Assembly (NCBI GenBank): GCA_015832175.1
Contig: WJXW01000018.1
Span: 744,001 to 808,000 of the forward strand
Source: Paraphaeosphaeria minitans
Lineage: Eukaryota > Ascomycota > Dothideomycetes > Pleosporales > Didymosphaeriaceae
Length of the DNA: 64,000 nt
Direction of reading: 5' to 3'
In this document: positions 35,641-46,050 of the stretch, in pieces
Numbering within the stretch: position 1 is the stretch's first letter
How the letters are laid out: every line of letters begins with the position of its first letter
The notes under the pieces: generated by a model
Seen by the model: the letters and a program-made list of their open reading frames with translations, nothing else
What the model was told of the DNA's origin: nothing
The model's database searches: none
Program-made: the position numbers and the translations under genes

Positions 35641-36954
35641 TTTTATTATTTCACTTACTATTTTAAAAAAAAAAAAAAAAATTTTTTTCTTTTCTTCTGT
35701 CTAACTTGCTACAACTTCGCATAGACACATTTATTTTTAGGCTATATAAGCCCTATTACTAATTTAATATCACAGTTTTATTATAAGAGAGGGAACACAT
35801 CGTAGGAGATTATATAAAGATATTAAAGAACATATTTTCTATATTAATAATTTAGATATCTTAAAACTAGGCCTACCTACCCCTTTGTGCAACAAAGACA
35901 TTCACCCCCCCCTATACACAACGCTCACAACAAGCACTATACAACTTCCACACGTAGGCACTATATAATCTAGACTTATAACCTAAGATTACATAATAAT
36001 CTAGGAACACCTAATTACTAGTATTAGTAGTACCACATAAGTAAGCATAAGGCTTATTTTAAACTTAGCTACGTAACTAGATAAGCACTACTTACTAATA
36101 TCCCTTACGTTGTATAATATAAGCAGCCTACTACTAGAGGTTTATACTAACTAGGATTTGCATAATAATGTCCTAAGAGGGTATTTAGGCCACCCTAGCC
36201 TCTTTGTCCTACACCTATTAACATTATATAATAAAAACAAAGATACTCTAGAGGATTTATTATATATCTACTACTAGGCTCTACATAAAGGCCCTTATAC
36301 TAGGCGAACTAGTAGGGAGGTTAACCTAGATACGCGATCTAGTCTAGCCTATAATAACTGGCACAAAGACACTAGTAGTAAGGGCACTAGCGCCTAATAG
36401 ACTAATAGTGTTATTAGCTATTATATAATAGTAAGTGTATATGTGTATATGTATATCTTGTTAAAAATTAGCATCGTACAAAAAAGCTATACACATTTAC
36501 TAGTAATAGAGCACTAGCCACTAGACACTAGGATACTAAAAAGAATAAGGAAAGAAGGGAGGAAGGTATATATATATTAAAGTGGAATAAAGGAGAGAGG
36601 GTTTAGGGGAGCTAAGAGACATCTTTTTATACCTACTTACTAAGACCTAGTGCTAAGTATTGTATTACTTAATACCCTACCTTCTGTTTACGCATAAGAC
36701 ACATGCCTAGAAAAAGCCTTATTATATAATACAGCTCTGCTACCGTACAAGAGGGTAAAGTAAAAACTAAGTAGGTTAGCTATTACTGCCTATTTACATA
36801 AGAGTAGGTGCAAATAGGACCTCTACCACATAGTAATACCACACTTACCCTATAACCTGTTCTAATAGGGGAAGGCTAACTATATAGATAGAGAAGGATA
36901 GAAAAGGGAAGCGTATAATAGATATAGGCTATTACATAAAAGAAAAGTTACTAG
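35641..36954 (+). other. Copia-B2 post-pol tail with poly(A)/poly(T) and CpA-rich island
   Basis: The tail begins with 17 A (35665-35681) followed by 7 T (35682-35688). At about 35880-36000 CpA is common while TpG is rare, a one-sided pattern unlike most of the window. The last 320 bp are kept in Copia-B3. Just before the 3' LTR, AAAAGAAAAG serves as a likely polypurine tract. No coding frame is recognised. Confidence 0.55.
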
Positions 36955-37192
36955 TGTCTATACAGTTTATCGTATAAGTAGCACTAGGTAAAGTGGGGGC
37001 CTACCTACCTGTAGGGACCTGCACAAGGACCCACTACTTAGGTTAGCGCTAAGAGGCAGAAACTTTATAAAGCCCTTAGTGCTCCTTTGTACGATAGACC
37101 AGACGTAATTAATTAAACCTACTTCTCACCCTTTGTACAATAGTATACTATTAACCCTTAAATGCTTAATTGTAGATTGAGCCAAACTAACA
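36955..37192 (+). repeat. Copia-B2 3' LTR (single 74-bp unit)
   Basis: TGTCTATACAGTTTATCG...CTAACA, 238 bp, next to TTAGT. Differences from the 5' LTR are transitions, as expected of RIP. Confidence 0.95.
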
Positions 37193-37218
37193 TTAGTAAT
37201 AATAATAATAATAATAAT
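37193..37218 (+). repeat. (AAT)n tract: Copia-C Asn codons between two Copia-B insertions
   Basis: TTAGT followed by AATAATAAT repeats. In the Copia-C frame these are Asn codons. The tract continues after the solo LTR at 37605-37620, so both Copia-B insertions entered the same trinucleotide run. Confidence 0.75.
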
Positions 37219-37604
37219 TATCTATATAATTTATTGTATAAATAGCACTAAGTAAAATAGGGGCCTACCTACCTATAGGGACCTGTATAAGGACCCACTA
37301 CTTAGGTTAGCGCTAAGAGGCAGAGACTTTATAAGGTCCTACCTACCTATAAGGACCTACACAAGGACCCACTGCTTAGGTTAGCGCTAAGAGGCAGAGA
37401 CTTTATAAGGCCCTACCTACCTATAAAGACCCGCATAAGGACCCACTACTTAGGTTAGCGCTAAGAGGTAGAGACTTTATAAGGCCCTTAGTGCCCCTTT
37501 GTATAATAGACAAGACGTAATTAATTAAACCTACTTCTTACCCTTTACACAATAGTATACTATTAACCCTTAAATGCTTAATTACAGATTAAGCGAAACC
37601 TATA
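37219..37604 (+). repeat. Copia-B solo LTR with three 74-bp units
   Basis: A 386-bp LTR starting TATCTATATAATTTATTG (TG and CA changed to TA) and ending CCTATA. It holds three tandem 74-bp units at 37264-37337, 37338-37411 and 37412-37485, each with ACTTTATAAGG, a TATA-like site. Flanks are ATAAT on both sides, consistent with a target-site duplication, though the target is itself repetitive. No internal element sequence follows, so it is a solo LTR. Confidence 0.9.
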
Positions 37605-38672
37605 ATAATAATAATAATAATAGTAATACTAATATTAACGCCTTTGTCGCTAACGCTGTACTAGTTATTAATATATATAGGAAATAGTTTTATAAAAAAG
37701 TAAGTGTCTAAACTATATCTCTTTCTTATCTATTAATATCTACTCTAGTCTAGTTATTTAATACTAGCGCTTCGCGTTATATGTCTAGGTGCGTAAATAA
37801 CTTCTTAAGCCTATTACTAGGTTCTAAAATAATTACTATTACTAGAGGTATACGTCTCCCTATTTAGGGTGTTAGAATATTTAGACTATAACATTATCTT
37901 CCTAATAGTTTAACTAAGATTACTAAACTTATAAACGCTCTATATAGTAGTAAATTATTTACTATAAGGCTTTTCTTATAAAGCTACGTCTAGGTAAGAT
38001 TTAACCTATAGGCCTTAAAAAATAATCTTTACCTCCTTTAGGGCAATAACTACGTCCTGTAGGCGCGTTATACTAATAGAGTTGTCTAAATATAAACTAA
38101 TAATAAAACTCAACCTATTAATACACTAAACAAATAGAATAGTAATATAATAGTTATAGCATAATCTATAGTATATTTTACCTCTTTTAAGGAATAGTAT
38201 ACCACTATTAGCCACTAAAACATTCCTAATTCTTACTATATATGTAGAGATACTTACTCTATCCTAATAAGGCTATCTAATTTTTATTATAACACGTACG
38301 TCTTTTCTAAGTCTGTCTATAAAACACCTATACTAGAAACCGCGTAAATAATACATCTACCTAAACTACTAGAGGTTATATATTTAGACCTATTAAAATA
38401 GTTTAGTATAAAGAGCCTTAGTAGTAAGAGATACTATATTTCTTTTATTAACAGTGCTACCTACTACCTGTAGGTTAGGTTTCTAGAGAAGAAGTTAGAT
38501 ACACCTTAGGCTATTATAGACTTTATAGCCTATCTTAAGCGTTAGTTCTTAGGATATAAGGTTTCTAATATTATCCTAATATAAGTTTTTTAACATTTTA
38601 AGACTAATAATAGAGGTAAGTATATATTTATATTACTTTAAACCTTTTTACGCAACTAAGGTATTTATTATA
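37605..38672 (+). pseudogene. Copia-C piece 4 (protease, GAG-pre-integrase, integrase start)
   Basis: After the Asn tract the frame gives LFNTSASRYMS (FNTSASRYMS at 37757-37786), the D-S-G-A-S-R-H-M site of copia protease with Asp to Asn, Gly to Ser and His to Tyr. GAG-pre-integrase lies at about 38150-38330. The integrase core starts near 38400, with RYYISFINSA and, near 38620, NNRGKY, the D-N-G-G-E motif. Copia-A3 interrupts the core at 38673. The piece is about 1.06 kb and more decayed than Copia-A. Confidence 0.75.
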
Positions 38673-38866
38673 TATTAAAGTAAACACTCACTTCCGTGAT
38701 TCTTTCTGGATCCACTAATTCGTATCACAGGATTCTTGCCAAGAGGCTCGTTTCTTTTATATATAGTCTATCCTTTTAGTATCCTTTCCTACAATTAGCT
38801 ATTTATATTCTTTACAACTCTGCTTCTAAATATCCTATAATAGTTTAAGCCCTTTTTACTATAACA
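38673..38866 (+). repeat. Copia-A3 5' LTR
   Basis: TATTAAAGTAAACACTCAC...CTATAACA, 194 bp, with the terminal TG changed to TA. The primer site GTTATAAGCCTAGCGCTTAG follows at 38867-38886. Confidence 0.93.
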
Positions 38867-39059
38867 GTTATAAGCCTAGCGCTTAGAAGGTAGGATAATT
38901 CACCCTACCTACTTAGTAACGCTTAAATTATTATACAATACTTTATTTAGAATCTCTCTATAATATAACCCCCCTATTTTAAATTATAAAAATTATTAAA
39001 ATAGTAGAAGTATAGCTTATTAATCGCGCTAGCTAGCCCTACTAGTTTGTCTAGCTTTA

Positions 39060-42000
39060 ATTCTAAGAAAACTTAAAAGGAATCTAGAACTAAATTAACC
39101 TAAAGGCGATTAACGCTCTAGTAATTAATTACGCAAAGCTAGAATAACCTCTATTCCTATAGAAACTATTACTAATTATAGATATAGCCTCTATAGTAAG
39201 TATTTAATTATATAAAGCAGAGCTTACTAAGTATAAAATAAATAAGGAGAGCTTTCCTTTACAAATAGTAAAATACAGAGTAGTAGTTTTAGACTAGCAA
39301 GTAGACTATACTAAGATATAGAATCTCTAGACTTAGGTAAACGCTATAGTATTGTCTAATCTACTTACTCCTACTATAATTACTCTAGTTAATACACGCT
39401 ATACTACGCTTTAGTCTCTAATTTAACTCTTAAAGGAAGATCTCGCACTAAATAAAGGAGCTATATAGAATAATATTTAAGCTTTATACCGCGCTTATCT
39501 TAAAAAGGCTAAGTAGGCAAAATAAAGTTCTAAGACCTAGTTTAAAGAGTGGCAGCTCCTCTATTAAAAAGCAAAAACTTACTTAATTAGTAAAATTAGC
39601 GGACTACTTACTACTTAAGATTTCTTAGATATAATTACCGCGCGTATAACACTAGATTAGGCCTAATTAATAAACTAATAGCTAATCTAGGATAAGACGC
39701 TAGGATAGAATTAGATTATACTAGATAATCTAAGGAAGGTATTTTTAGCACTTATCTAAAATATTTAATCTAATCTAGTTCTAATAAAATAAGTAGGGTA
39801 TTCGCCACTTTTAATAGATTATTAAGAGAATCTACTAACTCTAATAGTTCTAGTTTGTCTAATTAGACAAAGAAATAACTAAACTGTCCCTATAAGCCCT
39901 ATACTTATAGGTAGAAACTAATAGAGTGCTGAAGACTTTAAACCGCAATAGCTGGATTACCCTAGAATAGAACATTGTTATTTAATCTTACTAATAAAGA
40001 AAAATTAGAGATTCTTAATTAACTTAAGTAGCCTAAGTAGTTAAACCTTTGTAATGTAATTACAAAAGTAGGATAGAATAAGAAATAATCCTTTACTAGG
40101 ACTATTAAGTATCCTAGTAGTATTACTACTACTCTACTAAACCTATTTAATCTGCCTACAGATAATAGAGTATTAGGTGTCTACTCTACTCTATATTCTA
40201 ACGCTTATCCTCTATTAGAATGTATAATACTAGACAGTGCTGTAGTAGTTTACCTAGTTAATAATTACAAAAAATTTGTTCCTAGGACATTTTAATTATT
40301 AAATAAGAGGGTAGAGGTAGGTATATAAAGCCTCCTAATTTTAGGAATTAGTAATAAACTAATTAAGAACGCTTTATATAGGAAAAAAAAGAGATTTATA
40401 GAAGATATACTACTCTAAGAAGTAAAAGTAGTTAAAGGCTTTTATATGAATATTATATTAGAAGCTTGTTTAAAGAAAGTAAAGATTTAGTACCTTAGTT
40501 TAGATTACATATTTAGGATTAGAAGCCTAGAATAAAGTGTTGTCTTAGTAGACCTAAGAAATAAGTATAACTTTACTTTCCTATAATATAAGCTAATCCG
40601 CTCTTATCTAATTATTATAAGTGTGACTACTAAAGGATTATCCTAGGTTAATATTAAGAAATTAGATTCTAAGGACCTCTAGCACCTTTAAGTAGGGCAT
40701 ACAGGAAGTAGAGCCCTATAAGCTCTAGTAACTACAGCCTAAAGTGTAAAAATCACTAGAATGTTAAGAAAGGATTACAAGCACTATACTACTATACACG
40801 TAACCTAGGTAATCTCTAGAAGACCTAGAGAATAATTACCTAGGCTATTTTACTTATTATCCTAAGATCTATTTAATGTACCTACTACTTAAAATAAAGA
40901 AAACTAGTTTTTACTAATTAAAAAAGATTTTAGTAAGAAACCTTACGTTTTTAATCTTAGAATAATAACACTTTCTAAAATAATAAAAGTGTAGTAGGAT
41001 TTCTTAGCTCTTATTAATATAAAATACAAGCTTTAAATTATAAAAATCTACTAGGACAATAATACAGTAACACTTCTATAGAGAGGGAAATCCTAGTACA
41101 AATTTTAGGCTAATTAGGAAAGGATAATAATTAGTAGACTATCGCCCTATATATATAAGCCTAATAGCGCTATAGAAAGAGTAGGCTAGGAGCTTATTAT
41201 AAAAGCAATTAAAATACAAATTAGTGTAAATCTACTATTAAATCTCTAGCCTAAAATTATATAAGCAGCATGCTAGCTCTAAGGAATAATTCCTAGCCTA
41301 GTATTAGGCTATTAATTACCTAATAAAACGTTCGATGCTTAGTTTAGACAATATTTTTGTTATTTTAAACTAGTAAAAATATAATATAGGACAGCTAATC
41401 TTCGTCTAAACTAGAGTGCTATCTACGCTTATAGCTATTAAGCTTACCCTTTAGATTAAGAGCGTATAGCTAGGTAAGATAGAAGAAAATTTAAAGTAAA
41501 TCCTAGAGGCTATATTAGATACTTAGTAAGCTATAAAGCTTCTAATATCTACTAAATATAGATTCTCTAGCTTAATTAGGTAATTACTACACGAAACGTA
41601 AGGTTTAATAAGTCCTTATTTTATAAAAGATTAGAGGAATAATCTATTCTAAAGATAGAAGTATTAAAAATAGTAGAAAGTCTCTAAGAAGAAGAGCTAA
41701 ATAATCTAAGAAAAGCGTATAAAACCGCGCTTAATATTCTTCCTAAAATAAATAAGTATATAAGAACTACTACTAGACCTATAGGTAACTCTTAGGTAAT
41801 TAAAAGCAAAGCAGGCTAGCTAAGTAATTAGGAACCTAAGGTATCTACTACTAAGTAAGCTGTAGGCTTAGCTAGCTAGCAGCTAAAAATTCGCTTAAGT
41901 AGAAAAAAAAGCACAGGACTCGTAACCCCTAATTAGACACTAGAGCTAGGTAATCTTAGGAGTAATCTATTAAGTAATTAAGAGATATCTAGCAGCCACT

Positions 42001-44090
42001 AAAACACTACTAGGAGAGCTGGCCCACCAGAATCTAGGGATTTAATACCCTATTTATTAGTAGAAACTAATTAGGTTACTAATTAACCTAGCGTAAATAA
42101 CTTAATTACGCTAGATAAAGTAGATAACCTACTAGTGCACTAAAGGCGAAGGCAGATCTATCTAGAGGTAAGTAGAATAAGTAGGCGAAATTATAGTAAA
42201 GCACTAGAAATTAACTAACTAATAAATCGCTATCTGCTATTGTAAAGATTAAAGAAGCAAAATAATTAGGACAATTAGCTAGAGGATAGGTAGAAGCTAG
42301 GTAGAAGCTAGGTGCTTATATACTAATCGCTAATTATCTTTAAAGTAATCCTAATGTAATATTAGAGTACACGTTTATACTAGGAGCAGTAGTGGCCTAG
42401 TCTAAGTAAGAAGAATATATTATACTAAATATAATAGTATTCGCTTCTATGCTTAGAAAGGCGCCTAGAGCGTCTTATGCAGCTTAGACTTATAGAGACA
42501 AGCTTATACCAGAGCCAACCCTATAGAAATACCTTTATAATTATCTATATAGAAAGCTATTCCTCCTTACTACTTATAAGGAGATTATAACTTTGTAAGA
42601 TAAAGGTACCTAGACAGAGATTAAATAATTAGAGGTGTTAGAGTAACTGCTCCCTTTAAAGTGGGTCTTTACCTATAAGTTTAATTAAAATACATACTTT
42701 AAAAAGTGCAAAGCTTAAATCGTTATAAAAGAAGATCTTTAGAAAAAGAATACTCTTTACTCTACCTATACTACTATTCTAGTAGTAAGATCTTTTTAAT
42801 TAGCTGTAGCTCTAGTAGCAGAATTTAATCTAGAAATTTTATAATTTAATGTAGTAGGAGCGTTTCTAAATACTCTTATTACAGCCGCTAATCTAGTAGC
42901 TTATAAATTACCTAATAGTTTTAAAAAGCCAGGAAAGTGTATAAGATTAAATTAAGCTTTATATAGCTTAAGAGATTCACTACTTCTTTAGTGTAAGGAA
43001 TTTATAAGATTACTTTAATCTTATAGACTCTTAGCTTCGCTAGAAGAGCTATGCCTTTTCTTTAATAGTAATTAAAGTATTATTGTTCTATTTTATATTA
43101 ATAACATTCTTCTTCTCCATTACAATAGTAAAGAGAAAGAAGCCCTAGATTTTTAAAAAAAGATTATAAACAAATATAAGATTAAATTAAAAGGACTAGT
43201 AGAGTAGTTTCTAGGTATTTAAGTAATTAGGGATAGAGAAGCAAGATTAATTTCTCTAGTCTATAATACCTACATTAATAAGATTACAAAAAGGTTTAAC
43301 CTTTTAAACTCTAGGAGCTTCCCTCCTATACCTTTATTAGTAGAAGATCTTGTTCTAAGTATAGGAGAAGCTACTCCTTAAGAAATAAAACTCTTTTAAG
43401 AAGAGGTAGGATTAGCTCTCTATATAGCAATTATGCTACGCCTAGATATAGGCTTTATAGTGTTAAAACTATTACACTTTCTAATAAATCTAAGTAAAGA
43501 ACACTTTGCTACTATTAACTATATAATTATTTACCTCTATTAAACTAGATAGTAGGCTATAGTCTTTAGTAGCTATAATAGACCTAATCTGCTAATATAT
43601 AGAGATACCTTTTTTGCTAATAATTTAATATTACAGCGATCTTCCTATAGATATATTATCCTATTGTTTAGAAGAGCTATTCTATAGAAAGCAGCTTAAC
43701 AGAACATAATTACTACTTTAATAATAAAGGTAGAGCTTCTAGCGCTTACACATATAAGTAAAAAAGCTATAGTAATTAAGAGATTCTTTACTAAGCTTAC
43801 TCTAGATCTAGGACCTTTATAGAAGGTCTATTGCGACAATCTTTAAACTATTTACTTAGTAATTAGAAAAAACAAAAGAATTACTACTTAACTACGCTGT
43901 ATAGATATTTAGAACATATAGTTGCGGTAAGAGTATGTAAAAGGATTATTTTAAGTAGAATATCTTCTAACTAGTAAAATGCTAGTAGATAGCCTTATAA
44001 AGGCTCTTACTTATTAGTACTTTAATAGATTTAAAAGGCTATTAAATCTATAAAATATAAGCATAATAATTATAGAATAAGAGTAGGTAA
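39060..44090 (+). pseudogene. Copia-A3 gag-pol remnant
   Basis: Homologous to Copia-A2 throughout: gag and zinc motif to about 39930, protease near 40215-40270, integrase about 40680-41290, RT about 42620-43330 with the YINNIL form of the active site near 43090-43115, RNase H about 43490-43990, and the end of pol near 44060. Almost every Trp and many Gln codons are stops. No segment is open for more than a few tens of codons. Confidence 0.84.
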
Positions 44091-45856
44091 GTAGAAAATT
44101 AATCTATTCACTACCTAGAATTATTAATTTAGGGCTAGGAAACAAGAAAAGAAATAAAAAGAAAGAAAAGATTAGAGGGAGAATAAGAATTAAAAGAAGA
44201 GGAGATTAAAAAGCTTATTTATAAGGCTATAGACTCTCTTCCTCCTCTACTTAATTATAGGGGTGCAAGAATCTCCCCTATAATTAGTAGTAGGAGATTT
44301 CTCCTATTCTCCTTCTCTCCTCTTTTCTATAGTAGGTAATTCCTTACCTTATCTACCTCCTTTACCTCTCCTTTAATTAGTAGTAGGTAATAGCTTACTT
44401 TAGCCTTCCTACTTTTAATTAGTAATAGGTAATTCCTTACTCTAGCCTCCCCTCTTTTAATTAGTAGGAGGAGAAGCACTTACCTAGCCTCTACCTTATT
44501 TTAGAGCTAATAGGCCACTTATCTAGCTATTTTAATTAGTATATTAGCTGCGACTACGCTGCTCCTTAATAGGTAGAGTTAAAGGGTAATTACTCTATCC
44601 TCTACTAAGAATTAGCTAGGAAGCAGGGAGTAGAATAGTAACTACGTGCTAAGCTTACTCCTCTTAACTACTAATAAGAGAAAGAGCTTATAAGGCTACT
44701 TTAACCTTTTTATACAGCTTAGTAATTAGCCTCTCCTATAAAAAGTATTAGCTAAACCTAGAAAAAATTTTAAAATAAAAACTTATATTAGCACCCTCTA
44801 ATAGTTAATAGTAGATAAAACCTATAGCTAGAGTCTAAATATGTAGCTAGCTATAGAAATAATTAGCAAAAATTAGCTAAAGTAATAAGATAATCCTATA
44901 TATAGTAGTATAAGAGTGGGTAAAGTAGGTATAGTAGTGCCTACCTAAGCTTAAAGCGTTATTATAGTAGTATTTATTACTTTTTTCTACTAGAGCTTCT
45001 TTTAAGCAGCCTAAGCAGCTTACTTATCTAAAAGTACTAAGTAATTACTAGGGGCCTAAAGCTAGGATAGGAGGAGCTAGTAGAGTAAAAGGAGTAGAAG
45101 GATTTTAGTAGGAGGATTAGGAGCTTTATTTAGTAGCTTTTACAGCTTTTACTACGTGTGCTTTAGCTAGGTTATTAGACATCTAAAAGAGTTAGTAAAG
45201 CTCTAAATAATAGAAAGAGCGTAAGGTAATAATTAGAAGAAGAGAACCTACTATAAAGTAGTAGAATTTAAATGCTTAAACTAGTAGGCCTAAATTAAAT
45301 AGAAAGTTAAAGCGTTAAAAGTAAAGGATTAAAGAGAGAAGATTAAGCGCTAGTAAAAGGCTTATATACTCTACTATCTATCTAATTATTAAGCGCTAAA
45401 TAGGCTTCTTCCTTACTACTTATTTTTTTTACTACTACTTCTTTCTAATTAAAACGCGCCTACCTATTATACTTACTAGCTAGTAAGAGCGGGGAAATTA
45501 CCTTATAGTTAATAGGAAGTAAGTAAAAAGAGTAGTAGAATAAAAGCGTTTACGCTCTAGGCCTTTATACTACGCTTATAAGCTTCTAACCTACTAGAAG
45601 AAGAGATTCTAGACACAATTTATAATAGGATTTGTAATTTAAAAGATAAACAGCGATTGTTTTGCTATTACAATAAATAGGGGGTGACAGAGTTGTTGTT
45701 CCTAAGATAAGGAGATTTAGAAGAACAATTCTTAATAGTTTTTTAATTTTTAAACAGCCTTTAGATGATTTTTTAAAGATCTTTAGGAAGGATTTAGACA
45801 ATTAAAAATTACTTCTTAGAATAGGTAATCTGCTTTAAGCGATTACCTAGGGGGTG
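44091..45856. other. Copia-A3 post-pol tail
   Basis: Corresponds to 27960-29692 of Copia-A2. The minisatellite at about 44330-44475 has three units rather than two. The purine tract AGGGGGTG precedes the 3' LTR. It includes the open antisense segment described separately. Confidence 0.55.
45586..45801 (-). other. 71-codon antisense open segment in the Copia-A3 tail
   Basis: An ATG-started minus-strand frame of 71 codons, rich in Lys, Leu and Ile, ending at a TAG that is a TGG (Trp) codon in Copia-A2 at the same place. The frame is also free of stops across this segment in Copia-A1, and in Copia-A2 it can be read further. It is either chance in AT-rich sequence or a relic of an antisense gene in the tail. 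I would not call it a gene. Confidence 0.25.
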
Positions 45857-46050
45857 TGTTAAAGTAAACACTTACTTCTATAATTCTTTCTAGATCCACT
45901 AATTCATATCACGGGATTCTTGCTAAGAGGCTCGTTTCTTTTGTATATAGTCTACCCTTTCGGTATCCTTTCCTATAATTAGCTATTTATATTCTTTACA
46001 ACTCTGCTCCTACATATCCTATAATAGTTTAAGCCCTTTTTACCACAATA
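45857..46050 (+). repeat. Copia-A3 3' LTR
   Basis: TGTTAAAGTAAACACTTAC...CCACAATA, 194 bp, next to TTATA. The TG start is kept here though lost in the 5' LTR. Confidence 0.93.

Larger units (their letters stand above)
29986..37192 (+). mobile_element. Copia-B2: complete Ty1/copia element, RIP-inactivated
   Basis: A 7,207-bp element with 238-bp LTRs (29986-30223 and 36955-37192) and the exact duplication TTAGT (29981-29985, 37193-37197). It lies in the Asn-codon tract of Copia-C. Domain order is gag, zinc knuckle, protease region, GAG-pre-integrase, integrase, RT, RNase H, followed by a 1.3-kb tail. It keeps more CpA than Copia-A, so RIP here is lighter. It has a private 115-bp tandem duplication in the leader. 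Stop codons remain in all domains. Confidence 0.96.
38673..46050 (+). mobile_element. Copia-A3: full-length Ty1/copia element, RIP-inactivated
   Basis: A 7,378-bp element with 194-bp LTRs flanked by TTATA at 38668-38672 and 46051-46055, inserted in the integrase core of Copia-C. The same domains as Copia-A2 are found at an offset of about 16.1 kb. It is more heavily altered than A2 and carries a 12-bp tandem duplication (GTAGAAGCTAGG) at about 42289-42312 and three minisatellite units in the tail. Confidence 0.95.

Noticed and set aside
37264..37485. CRISPR-like or satellite array
   Set aside because: The three 74-bp units are contiguous with no spacers and lie within one LTR.
45586..45801. 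71-codon minus-strand ORF as a real small gene
   Set aside because: It lies in the tail of a repeat, has no recognised domain and low-complexity Lys/Leu/Ile composition. It is kept only as an observation.
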